Assembly (NCBI GenBank): GCA_900548455.1
Contig: URKQ01000022.1
Span: 1 to 55,001, forward strand
Origin: an uncultured Clostridium sp.
GTDB taxonomy: Bacteria; Bacillota; Clostridia; Clostridiales; Clostridiaceae
Reading direction: 5' to 3'
DNA: 55,001 nt
Shown one piece after another: positions 41,696-51,123 of this stretch (within the stretch, counting starts at the first letter, position 1; every line of letters begins with the position of its first letter). The notes beneath the pieces were generated by a model. That model was not told where the DNA came from and did no database searches. It saw only the letters and a program-made list of their open reading frames with translations. A program made the translations under genes and the position numbers.

Positions 41696-42730
41696 ATGAA
41701 AATATCTAATATAAAAGTCACTATAACTGAAAAAGATATTTATAGTATAATAACAGATGTATTAAATGACTATGTAGATATTGATGGTTTAAAAATTGAT
41801 AAAATTTTAGTGGACAAAAATATATATGTTCTTGGAAGTTATAAATATAAGATAACAATTCCGTTTGAATTAAATATTTCTATAAATAGCGTATCAAATA
41901 ATGTGTTGACGTTGTCTATAGATAAAATTAAAGTCAAGAGTTTAAAAATTTATAGTGGTATAGTTAAAATTATTTTTAAAGCTATTCAAAATAAAGTGGA
42001 AAATTTGGGAATAATATTTAAAGAAGAATATATAAATATAAATTTTGAAAAACTATGTAAAGTTATACCAAAAGTTGATTTTAGGTTAGAAAATTTAGAA
42101 ATAGTACCATATGGCTTAAGAGCTGAATTAAGTGATTTTAATTTTGTAAGTGAAGAAAAATCAGATGAATCCTATAAAGCAGAAGATGAAAAAAATGAAA
42201 AAGCTACTAGTGATAAAAATAAAAATGATGTAAATAAAGAAAATAAGGAATCATTTAATAAGAAAATAGAAAATATCAATGAATATACTTATAGAAAGTT
42301 TAGAAAAGAATTTGAGGGAAAAGTTTCAAATAAGTATAAAAAAGTATACCCATATGTAGTGTTAATTCCAGATATTGTAGCTTTATTCCTTAGATTATAT
42401 AAGGATAATAGAGTTACAAAAGAGACTAAGGCAAATATCTCTATCGCTTTAGGATATTTATTTTTTCCACTGGATATAATACCTGACGCTATTCCTTTTA
42501 TTGGTAAAATAGATGATGTAGCTGTAGTTTTTTATGTGCTACAGAAGGTGTTATGTGATATACCTAAAGAAGTTGTAATAGATAACTGGGAAGGGGAAGA
42601 AAATATTATTGATATAGCAAGTGAAGCTATTGGATTTCTTCAAGATAAATTAGGTACTAAAGAAATAAAGAAAGTCATAGACTTTGTGAGAATTTCATCT
42701 AAAAAGATATTCAAATTTTTCGTTGGTTAG
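41696..42730 (+). CDS. DUF1232 (YkvA-like) protein with long N-terminal region
   Basis: The 344-residue protein has a C-terminal DUF1232 segment at about residues 235-275: SIALGYLFFPLDIIPDAIPF followed by GKIDDVAVVFYVLQKV. This is the family core and is probably membrane-associated. The N-terminal 145 residues form an unrecognised beta-rich domain, with repeated LEIVPYGLRAEL- and NISINSVSNNVL-like strands. A charged Lys/Asn/Glu linker lies between (about 150-190). I chose ATG 41696 after GGAGGGG; the ATG at 41654 precedes the ribosome site. Function of the family is unknown. Confidence 0.8.
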   Translation: MKISNIKVTITEKDIYSIITDVLNDYVDIDGLKIDKILVDKNIYVLGSYKYKITIPFELNISINSVSNNVLTLSIDKIKVKSLKIYSGIVKIIFKAIQNKVENLGIIFKEEYININFEKLCKVIPKVDFRLENLEIVPYGLRAELSDFNFVSEEKSDESYKAEDEKNEKATSDKNKNDVNKENKESFNKKIENINEYTYRKFRKEFEGKVSNKYKKVYPYVVLIPDIVALFLRLYKDNRVTKETKANISIALGYLFFPLDIIPDAIPFIGKIDDVAVVFYVLQKVLCDIPKEVVIDNWEGEENIIDIASEAIGFLQDKLGTKEIKKVIDFVRISSKKIFKFFVG

Positions 42731-42756
42731 ATCTTATTGAAAGATGAGGAGTTATA

Positions 42757-43656
42757 ATGGCTAAGAAATATTATGCTATAAAAAAAGGAAAAGATTGTGA
42801 AAATATAATTGTAATGTCATGGAGTGAGTGTTTACAGTATGTTAAGGGCGTAAAGGGAGCAATTTATAAAAGCTTTACTTCAGAAGAGGAAGCTAGAATG
42901 TATTTGCAAACAAACAGTAGCCTAAAAAAAGGTATCGATAAATATCCCGATGATGTACCACATATATATGTAGATGGTAGTTATAACATTAATACGGGAG
43001 ACTTTGGATATGGCTTGGTTATATTAAATGATAATATAATTGTTTATGCTGAATATGATTCAGGACATGAGGAAGAGGATAATCAGCGACAAGTTAATGG
43101 AGAATTGATGGCAGCTATAAAGGGGTTAAAGTTTTCGGTAGATCATGGCTATGATAAGGTGGTAATATTTTATGATTATGCTGGAGTGTGTAATCATGCA
43201 ATGGGTACGTGGGAAAGAAATACAAAATTATCGAAGAACTATTATGATCAATTTAACCTTTTGAAAAATGAAGGAAATTTAGATGTAGTTTTTGTAAAGG
43301 TAGATAGCCACACAGGGGATTTATACAATGATATTGCAGACGAATTAGCTAAAACTGGAGCGGGTTTAGCTTTTTCTAGTGAGGTAGATAAAGCTATTTT
43401 AAAAGAAAAACTTTTTGTCAGTAATGAGGAGTGTAAAGATATACTATCAAATATTATAAAGGATAATTGTGATAATGTTATAGTGAAAAATTCAAAAAGT
43501 TTAGTGGAGAATATTGATTATACTAATTACCTAGAAGAAATTATAGAAGAAATAAGTTCTTTGGATGAAAGCTTTAGATTTGATCACATAACAAAAATGG
43601 AAGAAAGTTGTAAAAATCAAATTATAAGTTATTTTATTAAAAAATATTATGATTGA
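42757..43656 (+). CDS. rnhA: ribonuclease HI with N-terminal viroplasmin-like domain
   Basis: The 299-residue protein has a small hybrid-binding viroplasmin-like domain at residues 1-52 (KKYYAIKKGKDCENIIV, ending YKSFTSEEEARMYL). RNase HI follows with its acidic residues in order: HIYVDGSYN (Asp near 71), VNGELMAAIKGL (Glu near 115), IFYDYAGV (Asp near 134) and NDIADELAKTGAG (Asp near 194). A C-terminal extension of about 95 residues is unassigned. It degrades the RNA strand of RNA-DNA hybrids. The ATG has GAGGAG ahead. It follows the DUF1232 gene by 26 bases. Confidence 0.92.
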   Translation: MAKKYYAIKKGKDCENIIVMSWSECLQYVKGVKGAIYKSFTSEEEARMYLQTNSSLKKGIDKYPDDVPHIYVDGSYNINTGDFGYGLVILNDNIIVYAEYDSGHEEEDNQRQVNGELMAAIKGLKFSVDHGYDKVVIFYDYAGVCNHAMGTWERNTKLSKNYYDQFNLLKNEGNLDVVFVKVDSHTGDLYNDIADELAKTGAGLAFSSEVDKAILKEKLFVSNEECKDILSNIIKDNCDNVIVKNSKSLVENIDYTNYLEEIIEEISSLDESFRFDHITKMEESCKNQIISYFIKKYYD

Positions 43657-43797
43657 GTTAAAAGAAGGATATAAATTATAATATTGCACATTCTATATAT
43701 ATAATAAAATGTTAATTTAATTTAAAATTTGAACTGTAAGATTTTATTTTTGAAGAAAGTTAACTTGAATTAAAATCAATAAGGAGTGATCAATATT

Positions 43798-43968
43798 ATG
43801 AAAAATATCTATAAAATGATGATGATTGTTTTGGGTATTGTGGTAGCTGCTGAATATTTCATGGGTAAAATGGATTGGAGAACTAAGAGAAAGATGCAGA
43901 AGAAGGCAAGAAAATTTCAGCATATGGCAGAGGAAATTGTAGGGCAATTAAAAATAAGTTGGTTATAG
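43798..43968 (+). CDS. 56-residue single-membrane-segment basic peptide
   Basis: The short product has a hydrophobic segment (KMMMIVLGIVVAAEYFMG, residues 6-23) followed by a basic amphipathic tail (DWRTKRKMQKKARKFQHMAEE). It is unrecognised. I chose ATG 43798, eleven bases after AGGAG; a GTG at 43786 overlaps the ribosome site. A perfect terminator overlaps its stop codon, which supports a real transcription unit. It lies between the RNase HI gene and the XRE-TPR pair. No cleavable signal or propeptide pattern is visible. Confidence 0.6.
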   Translation: MKNIYKMMMIVLGIVVAAEYFMGKMDWRTKRKMQKKARKFQHMAEEIVGQLKISWL

Positions 43969-44000
43969 CTAGAGAAAAAACTCTAGCTATATTTTATTTG
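43965..44000 (+). terminator. intrinsic terminator of the small peptide gene
   Basis: ATAGCTAGAG-AAAAAA-CTCTAGCTAT, followed by ATTTTATTT. Confidence 0.85.
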
Positions 44001-44143
44001 TAAAATTCATAATAAATATAGAATTCTTTATAAATATTTAATGAAAATTCCAATGATTTAGTTTTGAGTATTTTGTCTATTTATGCTACAATAAAGAGGA
44101 ATACATTGTAATATAAATTATTGCGCGGAGAAGAGGAAGAATA

Positions 44144-45457
44144 ATGAGGATTTTATCTTTAGGAGAAAAAATTAAACAAAGAAGAAAAGAGCTTGATTTA
44201 ACACTAAAGAATTTAGCTGGAGATAGAATTACAGCGGGGCAAATAAGCTTAATTGAATCAGGAAAATCTAATCCTAGTATGGATCTATTAGAATACTTAG
44301 CTAATGAACTTAAAGTATCAGTAGAACATTTAATGGAAACAGAAGAAACCCAAGCTAATAAAATCTGTCTGTATTATGAAAATATAGCAGAGGTTAATAT
44401 ATTCAATAATAAAATTGATATAGCTAATGATGCGTTGAATATATCACATGAGTATATTGAAAAATATAATCTAGACCTCCGAAGAGCAACAAATTTATAC
44501 TTGAAAGCATTAATTTGTGAAAAACAAGATGAGTATGATGAAGCACAAGAGTTGTTATTATCTGCAAATAATATTTATATTAAATATAATTGCAATGAAG
44601 AAGTTATTAAAGTATTCATTTTACTTGGAAAGATAACACTTGAATTAAAGGCCTTCCATTCTGCATATAGTTATTTTCAACAAGCAGAAAAGGTATTTCA
44701 AGAAAGTAACGTTTATGATGAACTGTTAATAGGACAAGTTTATTACTATATAAGTAAAACGCTTAGAAAACTTGGAGTTGAAGAAAAAGCTTTAGAATAT
44801 ATTAGACTTGCTGAAGGAAAATTTGAATTACTCAAAGATGATGTAGCTTATGGCCAATCATTTATAAGCATTGGTCAAAAAAGGTTTGAAGAAGGAAAGT
44901 TGGATGAAGCAATAAAGTATACAGAAAATAGTTTAAAGATGTTTAAACATCGTGATGAGCAGTATTCTCTCACAGAATTATTTAGTGGAATGGGAGAGTT
45001 GTTTTCGGACTATGGTTATATTAACAAGTCTTTTGAAAATTTAGAAGATGCAGAAAGATATGAAAATATTGTATCTGAAGAAGGAATAATTAAGACTTTG
45101 ATTATTGCATGTAATAATTATATTAAACTTAAGGATGAAAAGAATGCAAATAAAGTTTTAGATAGAATATCAATAAAATTGCAAGGTATGAAAATTAGTG
45201 ATGGGACTTTAGTGTGTAAGTATAATGTTTTAAAATATAAAATTAATCTTTTAGAAAAAAGGTCTGATGAAGCAGAAAGAACATTATTAGATACATTAAG
45301 TTATACACTAAAAATGGGATATAAGCGTGAAGCTGCAGAAATAGCAATTAGTTTAGGAAAATTTTATGTTGAGATAGGTAAAGAAGAAAAAGCAAAGAAT
45401 TACTTAGATGAAGGGGTAAAAATACTTGAAGAAATCAATGATATAAGTGATTTTTAA
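44144..45457 (+). CDS. XRE-family HTH regulator with TPR repeats (first of a tandem pair)
   Basis: The 437-residue regulator starts with an XRE-type helix-turn-helix (residues 5-62: GEKIKQRRKELDLTLKNLAG, then ITAGQISLIESGKSNPSMD). About nine tetratricopeptide-like helical pairs follow (for example ANDALNISHEYIEKYNLDLR and GKLDEAIKYTENSLKMF). This architecture is that of RRNPP-type and related regulators, in which the TPR part may bind a peptide or protein ligand. No short signal-peptide gene is seen nearby. The ATG follows GAGGAAG. The second regulator begins 18 bases after its stop. Confidence 0.9.
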   Translation: MRILSLGEKIKQRRKELDLTLKNLAGDRITAGQISLIESGKSNPSMDLLEYLANELKVSVEHLMETEETQANKICLYYENIAEVNIFNNKIDIANDALNISHEYIEKYNLDLRRATNLYLKALICEKQDEYDEAQELLLSANNIYIKYNCNEEVIKVFILLGKITLELKAFHSAYSYFQQAEKVFQESNVYDELLIGQVYYYISKTLRKLGVEEKALEYIRLAEGKFELLKDDVAYGQSFISIGQKRFEEGKLDEAIKYTENSLKMFKHRDEQYSLTELFSGMGELFSDYGYINKSFENLEDAERYENIVSEEGIIKTLIIACNNYIKLKDEKNANKVLDRISIKLQGMKISDGTLVCKYNVLKYKINLLEKRSDEAERTLLDTLSYTLKMGYKREAAEIAISLGKFYVEIGKEEKAKNYLDEGVKILEEINDISDF

Positions 45458-45475
45458 AGAGAGGTATATATAAAT

Positions 45476-46735
45476 ATGGAAATACTATCAGCGGGGGAAA
45501 AGATCAAAAGAAGAAGAATTTATAAGGGTTTGACATTAAAGGATATATGTGAAGATAAAATTTCAGTATCTAAGATGAGTTGTATTGAAAACAATAAAGT
45601 AGAGGCAGAGGATTGGATTCTTCAGATTATCGTTGAAAAACTTGATTTAGATATGGATTATCTTAAATATGGAGTTAGAGAACAGATTGAATCTAATATT
45701 GTTAGGTTTAGCAATATGAAGAGGTTAAATTCTTTAGAAGATGTTCTTCATAATATTGAATATGCTGAAAAATATCATTATTATGATTTGAGCTGTAAAT
45801 TGTTTCAAATATTATTTGAGTATTATCTGCACCATGGTATGACAACTGAATTAAGTACTACAATACCTAGATATTATAATTCATGTCAAAAGTCTAAGGA
45901 TGATATGTTGCTAATTAATTATTATATATATATAGCTAAATATTTATATAATAATGGAGAAGTATCTCAAGCAGGAAGCTATTTATCTTCAGTAAGAAAG
46001 AAATTAATAGCACTTAATATGAAAGAATCTATTGAATATATTAAAGCTACGTATAATCAGTGTGCTGTTTATATTGGATGTAACGATTATGAAAAAGCAA
46101 AAGAAACGGCAGAAGATTTAAAGGAAATATTAAGATTTAATAAAAGTGAATATATAAATGCTGAAATATATAAGGTTTTAACTATTATTGAAATATCAAT
46201 TGATGGTGATAAAGCTAAGGAATATGAAGAAGAAGCTTTGAGAAGATATGGAGACATGATAGATAAAAAAGCTCATGCATATTATGATTTAGGAACAGCT
46301 ATGTTTGAACATGGTATGCAAGAACAGGCACTGCAATATATTAAACTAGCATTAAAGGAGTTTGATAGAGATAATAAAGAGGAGCTTTGTGATTTCCTTA
46401 TTAATTGCACAAAGTTATTGGTAGAGTGCAAAAAATATGAAGTGGCATTGGAATGTGTTGAAGAGGTTTTAAATTACTCCATTGAACTTGAATTAATTCC
46501 TGTTATGGAAAAGGCTTATTATTATAAATCTTTAATATATGAAAATCAAAAAAATTATATTATGGCGGAAACTTATATGATTTTATCTTTAGATACATTA
46601 ATGAAATATGGAACTAAGGGTGAAATATGCAAAAGATATATGAAGGTAGGAAAGATGTACCAAGATATGGGCAATGTTAGAGATGCTATAAGATATTTTG
46701 ATTTAGCATTTAAAGAAACTCATAATTTAATATAA
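45476..46735 (+). CDS. XRE-family HTH regulator with TPR repeats (second of a tandem pair)
   Basis: The 419-residue paralogue has the same plan. The HTH begins EILSAGEKIKRRRIYKGLTL (compare RILSLGEKIKQRRKELDLTL in the first), with ISVSKMSCIENNKVEAEDW. A TPR-like series follows (YINAEIYKVLTIIEISIDGD, ALQYIKLALKEFDRDNKEEL, GNVRDAIRYFDLAFKE). The HTH diverges from the first more than its frame does, so DNA targets may differ. GAGGT is the ribosome site. The two genes form an operon and the pair ends at a strong terminator. Heterodimer formation is a guess. Confidence 0.88.
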   Translation: MEILSAGEKIKRRRIYKGLTLKDICEDKISVSKMSCIENNKVEAEDWILQIIVEKLDLDMDYLKYGVREQIESNIVRFSNMKRLNSLEDVLHNIEYAEKYHYYDLSCKLFQILFEYYLHHGMTTELSTTIPRYYNSCQKSKDDMLLINYYIYIAKYLYNNGEVSQAGSYLSSVRKKLIALNMKESIEYIKATYNQCAVYIGCNDYEKAKETAEDLKEILRFNKSEYINAEIYKVLTIIEISIDGDKAKEYEEEALRRYGDMIDKKAHAYYDLGTAMFEHGMQEQALQYIKLALKEFDRDNKEELCDFLINCTKLLVECKKYEVALECVEEVLNYSIELELIPVMEKAYYYKSLIYENQKNYIMAETYMILSLDTLMKYGTKGEICKRYMKVGKMYQDMGNVRDAIRYFDLAFKETHNLI

Positions 46736-46740
46736 ATAGG

Positions 46741-46784
46741 AAAGGCTATGAATGCATTTAAGGTGATGCGTTCATAGCCTTTAT
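46741..46784. terminator. bidirectional terminator between the XRE-TPR genes and gatD
   Basis: AAAGGCTATGAATGCAT pairs with ATGCGTTCATAGCCTTT with one G-T mismatch, loop of about eight. Confidence 0.85.
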
Positions 46785-46832
46785 TACGTTATTTAAGTTT
46801 TTCAAAAGGAATCCTATGGTTCAAGTAGTACT

Positions 46833-47555
46833 CTATTTTACAAATCTTTCAATTATATGATTTTTTGCATTGATTTCTAGTGAGTCATCTAGTTCTGTAA
46901 TTGAAATTTCATCATATTTGTTATTTAAAGCTAGCAGTAAAAGTCTATCGGCTAATTCGGGATTTTTTGAAAGTAAACTGCCGTGAAAGTAGGTACAAAA
47001 AGTGTTTTTGTAAATACAGCCTTCTTTGTTATCTTCTCCATTATTCCCGTATCCGTGCTTGACAATTCCAAGAGGCGTTAAATCGCCGATATAAGTTTTT
47101 CCAGAATGATTTTCAAATCCTACATATGTTTCGTTGAAAGATTCATTATAAATGATGCAATTTCCGATTAATCTATCGGTAGAAGCTTTTGTATATATAT
47201 CTAGTATTCCTAATCCTTCTAGAGTTTCCCCTGTAGATGTCTCATATGTTTTTCCTAGTAATTGATAACCACCACAAATACTTAAAAATACTTTGTTATC
47301 TTCTATATACTTTTTTATGGGTTCTTTCTTATTATTAACAAGATCTTTAGAAACTATAGATTGTTCATAGTCTTGTCCGCCACCGAAGAATACAATATCA
47401 TAATCATCAGCGATAAAGTCATCATTTATAGATATATTTTTTATTGATACACTTATACCTCTTTGTTCAGCACGATGTTTTAGAATTAAAATATTACCGA
47501 TATCACCGTATACATTTAATAAGTCAGGATATAAATGACATATATTAAGTTCCAT
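46833..47555 (-). CDS. gatD: lipid II isoglutaminyl synthase, glutamine amidotransferase subunit GatD
   Basis: The 240-residue class I glutaminase has the catalytic Cys in FLSICGGYQLLGKTY (near residue 94) and the His in FCTYFHGSLLSKNPELADRLL (near 190). MELNICHLYPDLLNVYGDIGN is the typical N-terminus. It feeds ammonia to MurT, which amidates D-Glu of lipid II to D-isoGln. I chose ATG 47555, nine bases after AAGGA; an ATG at 47564 abuts that site. It follows murT directly (gap 18 bases) and forms its operon. Confidence 0.94.
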   Translation of the reverse strand: MELNICHLYPDLLNVYGDIGNILILKHRAEQRGISVSIKNISINDDFIADDYDIVFFGGGQDYEQSIVSKDLVNNKKEPIKKYIEDNKVFLSICGGYQLLGKTYETSTGETLEGLGILDIYTKASTDRLIGNCIIYNESFNETYVGFENHSGKTYIGDLTPLGIVKHGYGNNGEDNKEGCIYKNTFCTYFHGSLLSKNPELADRLLLLALNNKYDEISITELDDSLEINAKNHIIERFVK

Positions 47556-47573
47556 GATTATCATTCCTTTCTT

Positions 47574-48941
47574 CTACCAAATTTTGTTTATATATCCTTT
47601 ACTGTGAAGTAATTTTCTTAAGTGTAACATAGCGGTATATGTTACAAGGATATACGTTGTATTGTTATCTAGATTTTCTAAGGCAGAAACAAGTTTTTCA
47701 TCAGTATTGCATAATTTAAATGTTTCTGTATTTAAGTTGGCAGTTTTTAAGCGAACAGCCATATCGTATAAACGTATTCCGCTAATAATTGTCTCTTTTA
47801 TATCTAATTGAGATAGTTTTTCGAAATCAACATCCCATATCCAAGATACATCCGTTCCATCTGCGTAGTTATCGTTAAGCATAAAAGCAAGATTTACGGG
47901 CATATTGTCTTTCAAATTTAGCATTATAGTTTCTATAGCTTGGTTGTATCCAGCAGGATTTTTAACTAAAATAATTTTTGCTTCGGTATTGTTAATTTTA
48001 ATTATTTCTTGACGTCCAAAGCTACTTTCTTGATTTGCTAAAGAGTCTTTTATATAATTGGTCTCTATGTTCAACTCCTTAGTAACAGCAACGGCGCACA
48101 ATCCGTTATAGATGTTGTATTCTCCAGATTGATTTATTAGAAAGCTTTCATCATTGATTTTAACTTCTGAGTTATCAGGTGTTAATGATAAAATCTCTTC
48201 AACTTTATATTTTAAATTAGGTCTTGTATAACCGCATTCAGAACAAAAGAATTTCCCTAAATGATTGTAAGTGATAAATTCATATTCGTAAGGTGATTTG
48301 CAAAATTTACAAAACTTACTATCAGCATTTACACTTAAAACTGCATCATCTTTAATAGGCGTTTCAAATCCATAATAAGTTGTTGGATTTTCTAACTTTA
48401 AATTTCCTAATAAAGATTCATCTCCATTTAGAACTAAATTTGTAGAAGGTGAATTTGATATCCCTTCTAGTATTTTACTGTAGGTTGTGTGCACCTCTCC
48501 ATATCTATCTAATTGATCTCTAAATAAGTTTGTAACGGTTATGATTTCAGGTTTAACTACTGAAGTTATGGTCTTTAAATATGCTTCATCAACTTCTATT
48601 ACAGCATATTTATCAGAAGTATTATTTTTAAATTTATAATTAGATATAAAACAAGCTACAATTCCGGTATTCATATTTGCTCCAGTATTGTTAGTTATAA
48701 CTTCTTTATTTGATTTTATAAGAATATTATAAATCATGCTTGTAGTAGTAGTTTTTCCGTTAGTACCAGTTACTAAAATGATTTTATATCCTTTAGTAAT
48801 GGTTGAAAGTATATTTTTATCTAATGCTAAAGCAACTTTGCCAGGAAAGTTAGAGCCGCCTTTAAATAAAGTATTGCTTAGCTTTAAAATTGTTTTTCCA
48901 GCCATAATTGCTACAAATGATTTAATTTTAATTTTAAACAC
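47574..48941 (-). CDS. murT: lipid II isoglutaminyl synthase, Mur-ligase-like subunit MurT
   Basis: The 455-residue ligase has the Mur P-loop VTGTNGKTTTTSMIYNIL (near residue 57), EVDEAYL and TNLFRDQLDRYGE. It also has the MurT-specific Cys4 zinc ribbon (CKFCKS near 207 and CSECGYTRP near 228). DUF1727-type C-terminal motifs follow (LVKNPAGYNQAIETIM, NDNYADGTDVSWIWDVDFE). It activates the D-Glu carboxylate of lipid II. The start is uncertain: GTG 48941 has AAAGGA at only about two bases, and an ATG lies 12 codons further in. It is followed by gatD. Confidence 0.94.
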   Translation of the reverse strand: MFKIKIKSFVAIMAGKTILKLSNTLFKGGSNFPGKVALALDKNILSTITKGYKIILVTGTNGKTTTTSMIYNILIKSNKEVITNNTGANMNTGIVACFISNYKFKNNTSDKYAVIEVDEAYLKTITSVVKPEIITVTNLFRDQLDRYGEVHTTYSKILEGISNSPSTNLVLNGDESLLGNLKLENPTTYYGFETPIKDDAVLSVNADSKFCKFCKSPYEYEFITYNHLGKFFCSECGYTRPNLKYKVEEILSLTPDNSEVKINDESFLINQSGEYNIYNGLCAVAVTKELNIETNYIKDSLANQESSFGRQEIIKINNTEAKIILVKNPAGYNQAIETIMLNLKDNMPVNLAFMLNDNYADGTDVSWIWDVDFEKLSQLDIKETIISGIRLYDMAVRLKTANLNTETFKLCNTDEKLVSALENLDNNTTYILVTYTAMLHLRKLLHSKGYINKIW

Positions 48942-49339
48942 ATCCTTTAATCTTATGATTTACAAGTTAGTTTATATAATAATCTTAACCTATATATGAT
49001 TACAATTTTATATTATAGCACATAAAAAGGTGTAATAATATATAGGATACAATTAATAATTATCAATATTAATATTTTCGTGACATATTATATTTTTGAT
49101 TAAAAGTTTTGTTAGATTTAAAAAGTTTAAATAATAAAGTATAGCATAATCATAATAATGTGATATACTTTATTACATATATAGTTAAAAAATAGCTATA
49201 TATGTAATAAAAAATACAATATAATTAGAAAAAAGCTGAATATAATTAGAAAAATTGATTAAGATGTTGCATAAAATGAGAAAAGTAGTATTATATAAAT
49301 AGAACGAACAAAAAGGTTGATTATATGGGGGTGTATCAA
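48942..49339. other. 398-base region upstream of pckA with nested inverted repeats and a direct repeat
   Basis: AAAGTATA ... TATACTTT (about 49137-49173) and TATTACATATATAG ... CTATATATGTAATA (about 49173-49210) form two successive inverted repeats. AATATAATTAGAAAAA occurs twice (49218-49233 and 49239-49254), exactly 21 bp apart, about 85 bases before the pckA start. Possible regulator-binding sites; no gene-like frame. Confidence 0.45.
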
Positions 49340-50914
49340 ATGGATTTAAAATATTTAAACATTGCTACTTGTAAAAGTGTTTATAGAAATCTAAGTCCAG
49401 CAGCATTAACTGCACATGCAATTAAAAATGGAGAGGGTACTTTATCTGATACAGGAGCTCTTGTTGTTGCTACAGGAAAATATACAGGCAGATCTCCTAA
49501 AGATAGATTTATTGTTAAGCAAGAAAGTGTACAAGATCTAATTAATTGGGGAAGCGTGAATCTACCAATTGAAGAAAAGATTTTTGATAAATTATATAAT
49601 GATGTAGTAACTTATTTAAAAGATAAAGAGTTATATGTTTTTGATGGTTATGTTGGAGCTATGAAAGAATATAGCATGAATATTAGAGTAATTAATGAGT
49701 ATGCATCAGAAGCTTTAATGTCAACTCAATTATTTAGAAGATATTCAGAAACAGAACTTAATGATTTTGATGCAGAATTTACAGTTATAGCAGCTCCAGG
49801 ATTTAAGGCTAAGGGAGCAGAAGATGGTGTGAATTCAGAGGCGTTTATCTTAGTTAACTTTGAGAAAAAGATTGTACTTATTGGTGGAACTCAATATGCA
49901 GGTGAAATTAAAAAATCAATATTCTCTGTTATGAACTTTGTTTTACCAAGAAAAGGTGTTTTCCCAATGCATTGTTCCGCAAACATTGATGAAGAAGGAA
50001 ATACAGCTGTATTCTTTGGATTATCAGGAACAGGAAAAACAACTTTATCTGCGGATCCAAGTAGAAAGTTAATTGGTGATGATGAACACGGTTGGTGTGA
50101 GAAAGGTGTCTTTAACTTTGAAGGTGGTTGTTATGCAAAAGCTATCAGGCTAGATAAGGAAAAAGAAGCTGATATATATAATGCTATAAGATTTGGCACA
50201 TTGCTTGAGAATGTTGTGTTGGATGAAAAAAATAGACCTATGTATGATGATGATTCTCTAACTGAAAATACTAGAGCTGCTTATCCAATTCATTATATAA
50301 ACAATGTAGAAATAAGTGGCACAGGAAACAACCCTAATACTGTGATATTCCTTACAGCAGATGCTTTTGGAGTTATACCTCCTATTTCTAAGCTTTCTAA
50401 GGAAGCTGCTATGTATCATTTTATGTCAGGATATACAAGTAAGCTTGCTGGAACAGAAAGAGGCATAACTACACCTAAGGCAACTTTCTCTGCTTGCTTT
50501 GGAGAGCCATTTATGCTAATGAAACCGGAAGTTTATGCTAAATTATTAGGAGAAAAAATAACTTCAAATAACACTGAAGTGTATTTGGTTAACACTGGAT
50601 GGTCAGGTGGACAATATGGTGTTGGTAAGAGAATGAATTTATCATATACAAGAGCTATGGTAAAAGCAGCTATAAATGGAGAACTTAGAAATGCTGAATT
50701 TGATTTGGACAAGAACTTTAATGTTCTAATTCCTAAGGAAGTGCCAGGTGTACCTTCAGAAGTTCTAAATCCAAGAAATACTTGGGTTGATAAGGAAGAA
50801 TATGATAAAAAGGTTCAAGAATTAATTGAACAATTCCATAATAACTTTAATAAGTTTGATTCAGTAAGTGAAGAAATATTAAATGCTGCGCCAGGAGTCA
50901 AAGTAAATTGTTAG
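49340..50914 (+). CDS. pckA: phosphoenolpyruvate carboxykinase (ATP)
   Basis: The 524-residue enzyme interconverts oxaloacetate plus ATP with PEP plus CO2. Signature stretches are TGRSPKDRFIVK (near residue 52), the kinase loop FFGLSGTGKTTLSADP (near 230) and LIGDDEHGWCEKGVFNFEGG. YTSKLAGTERGITTPKATFS and NTGWSGGQYGVGKRM follow. The start is taken as ATG 49340 behind GGGGGTG; an in-frame ATG at 49325 with AAAAAGG ahead would add five residues. Length is typical. It stands alone, ahead of a strong terminator. Confidence 0.96.
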   Translation: MDLKYLNIATCKSVYRNLSPAALTAHAIKNGEGTLSDTGALVVATGKYTGRSPKDRFIVKQESVQDLINWGSVNLPIEEKIFDKLYNDVVTYLKDKELYVFDGYVGAMKEYSMNIRVINEYASEALMSTQLFRRYSETELNDFDAEFTVIAAPGFKAKGAEDGVNSEAFILVNFEKKIVLIGGTQYAGEIKKSIFSVMNFVLPRKGVFPMHCSANIDEEGNTAVFFGLSGTGKTTLSADPSRKLIGDDEHGWCEKGVFNFEGGCYAKAIRLDKEKEADIYNAIRFGTLLENVVLDEKNRPMYDDDSLTENTRAAYPIHYINNVEISGTGNNPNTVIFLTADAFGVIPPISKLSKEAAMYHFMSGYTSKLAGTERGITTPKATFSACFGEPFMLMKPEVYAKLLGEKITSNNTEVYLVNTGWSGGQYGVGKRMNLSYTRAMVKAAINGELRNAEFDLDKNFNVLIPKEVPGVPSEVLNPRNTWVDKEEYDKKVQELIEQFHNNFNKFDSVSEEILNAAPGVKVNC

Positions 50915-50980
50915 ATTAAAACTTTCATTTATGCAATAAGCATAAAGGGACATATATAAATTTTAGTGAATATATCATTA

Positions 50981-51030
50981 AATAGACTGTTGTGAAGTAG
51001 AATATCTGCTTTGTAACAGTCTATTTTTTT
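50981..51030 (+). terminator. intrinsic terminator of pckA
   Basis: AATAGACTGTT pairs with AACAGTCTATT across a loop that itself can fold, followed by seven T. Confidence 0.85.
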
Positions 51031-51123
51031 AAAGTTGATGATATAATTAAAGAATAGCATTTATTTATACGAAATTAATATATAAGGTCTAATTAACTAA
51101 ATTTATTTTCAGGAGGAGAAAAA

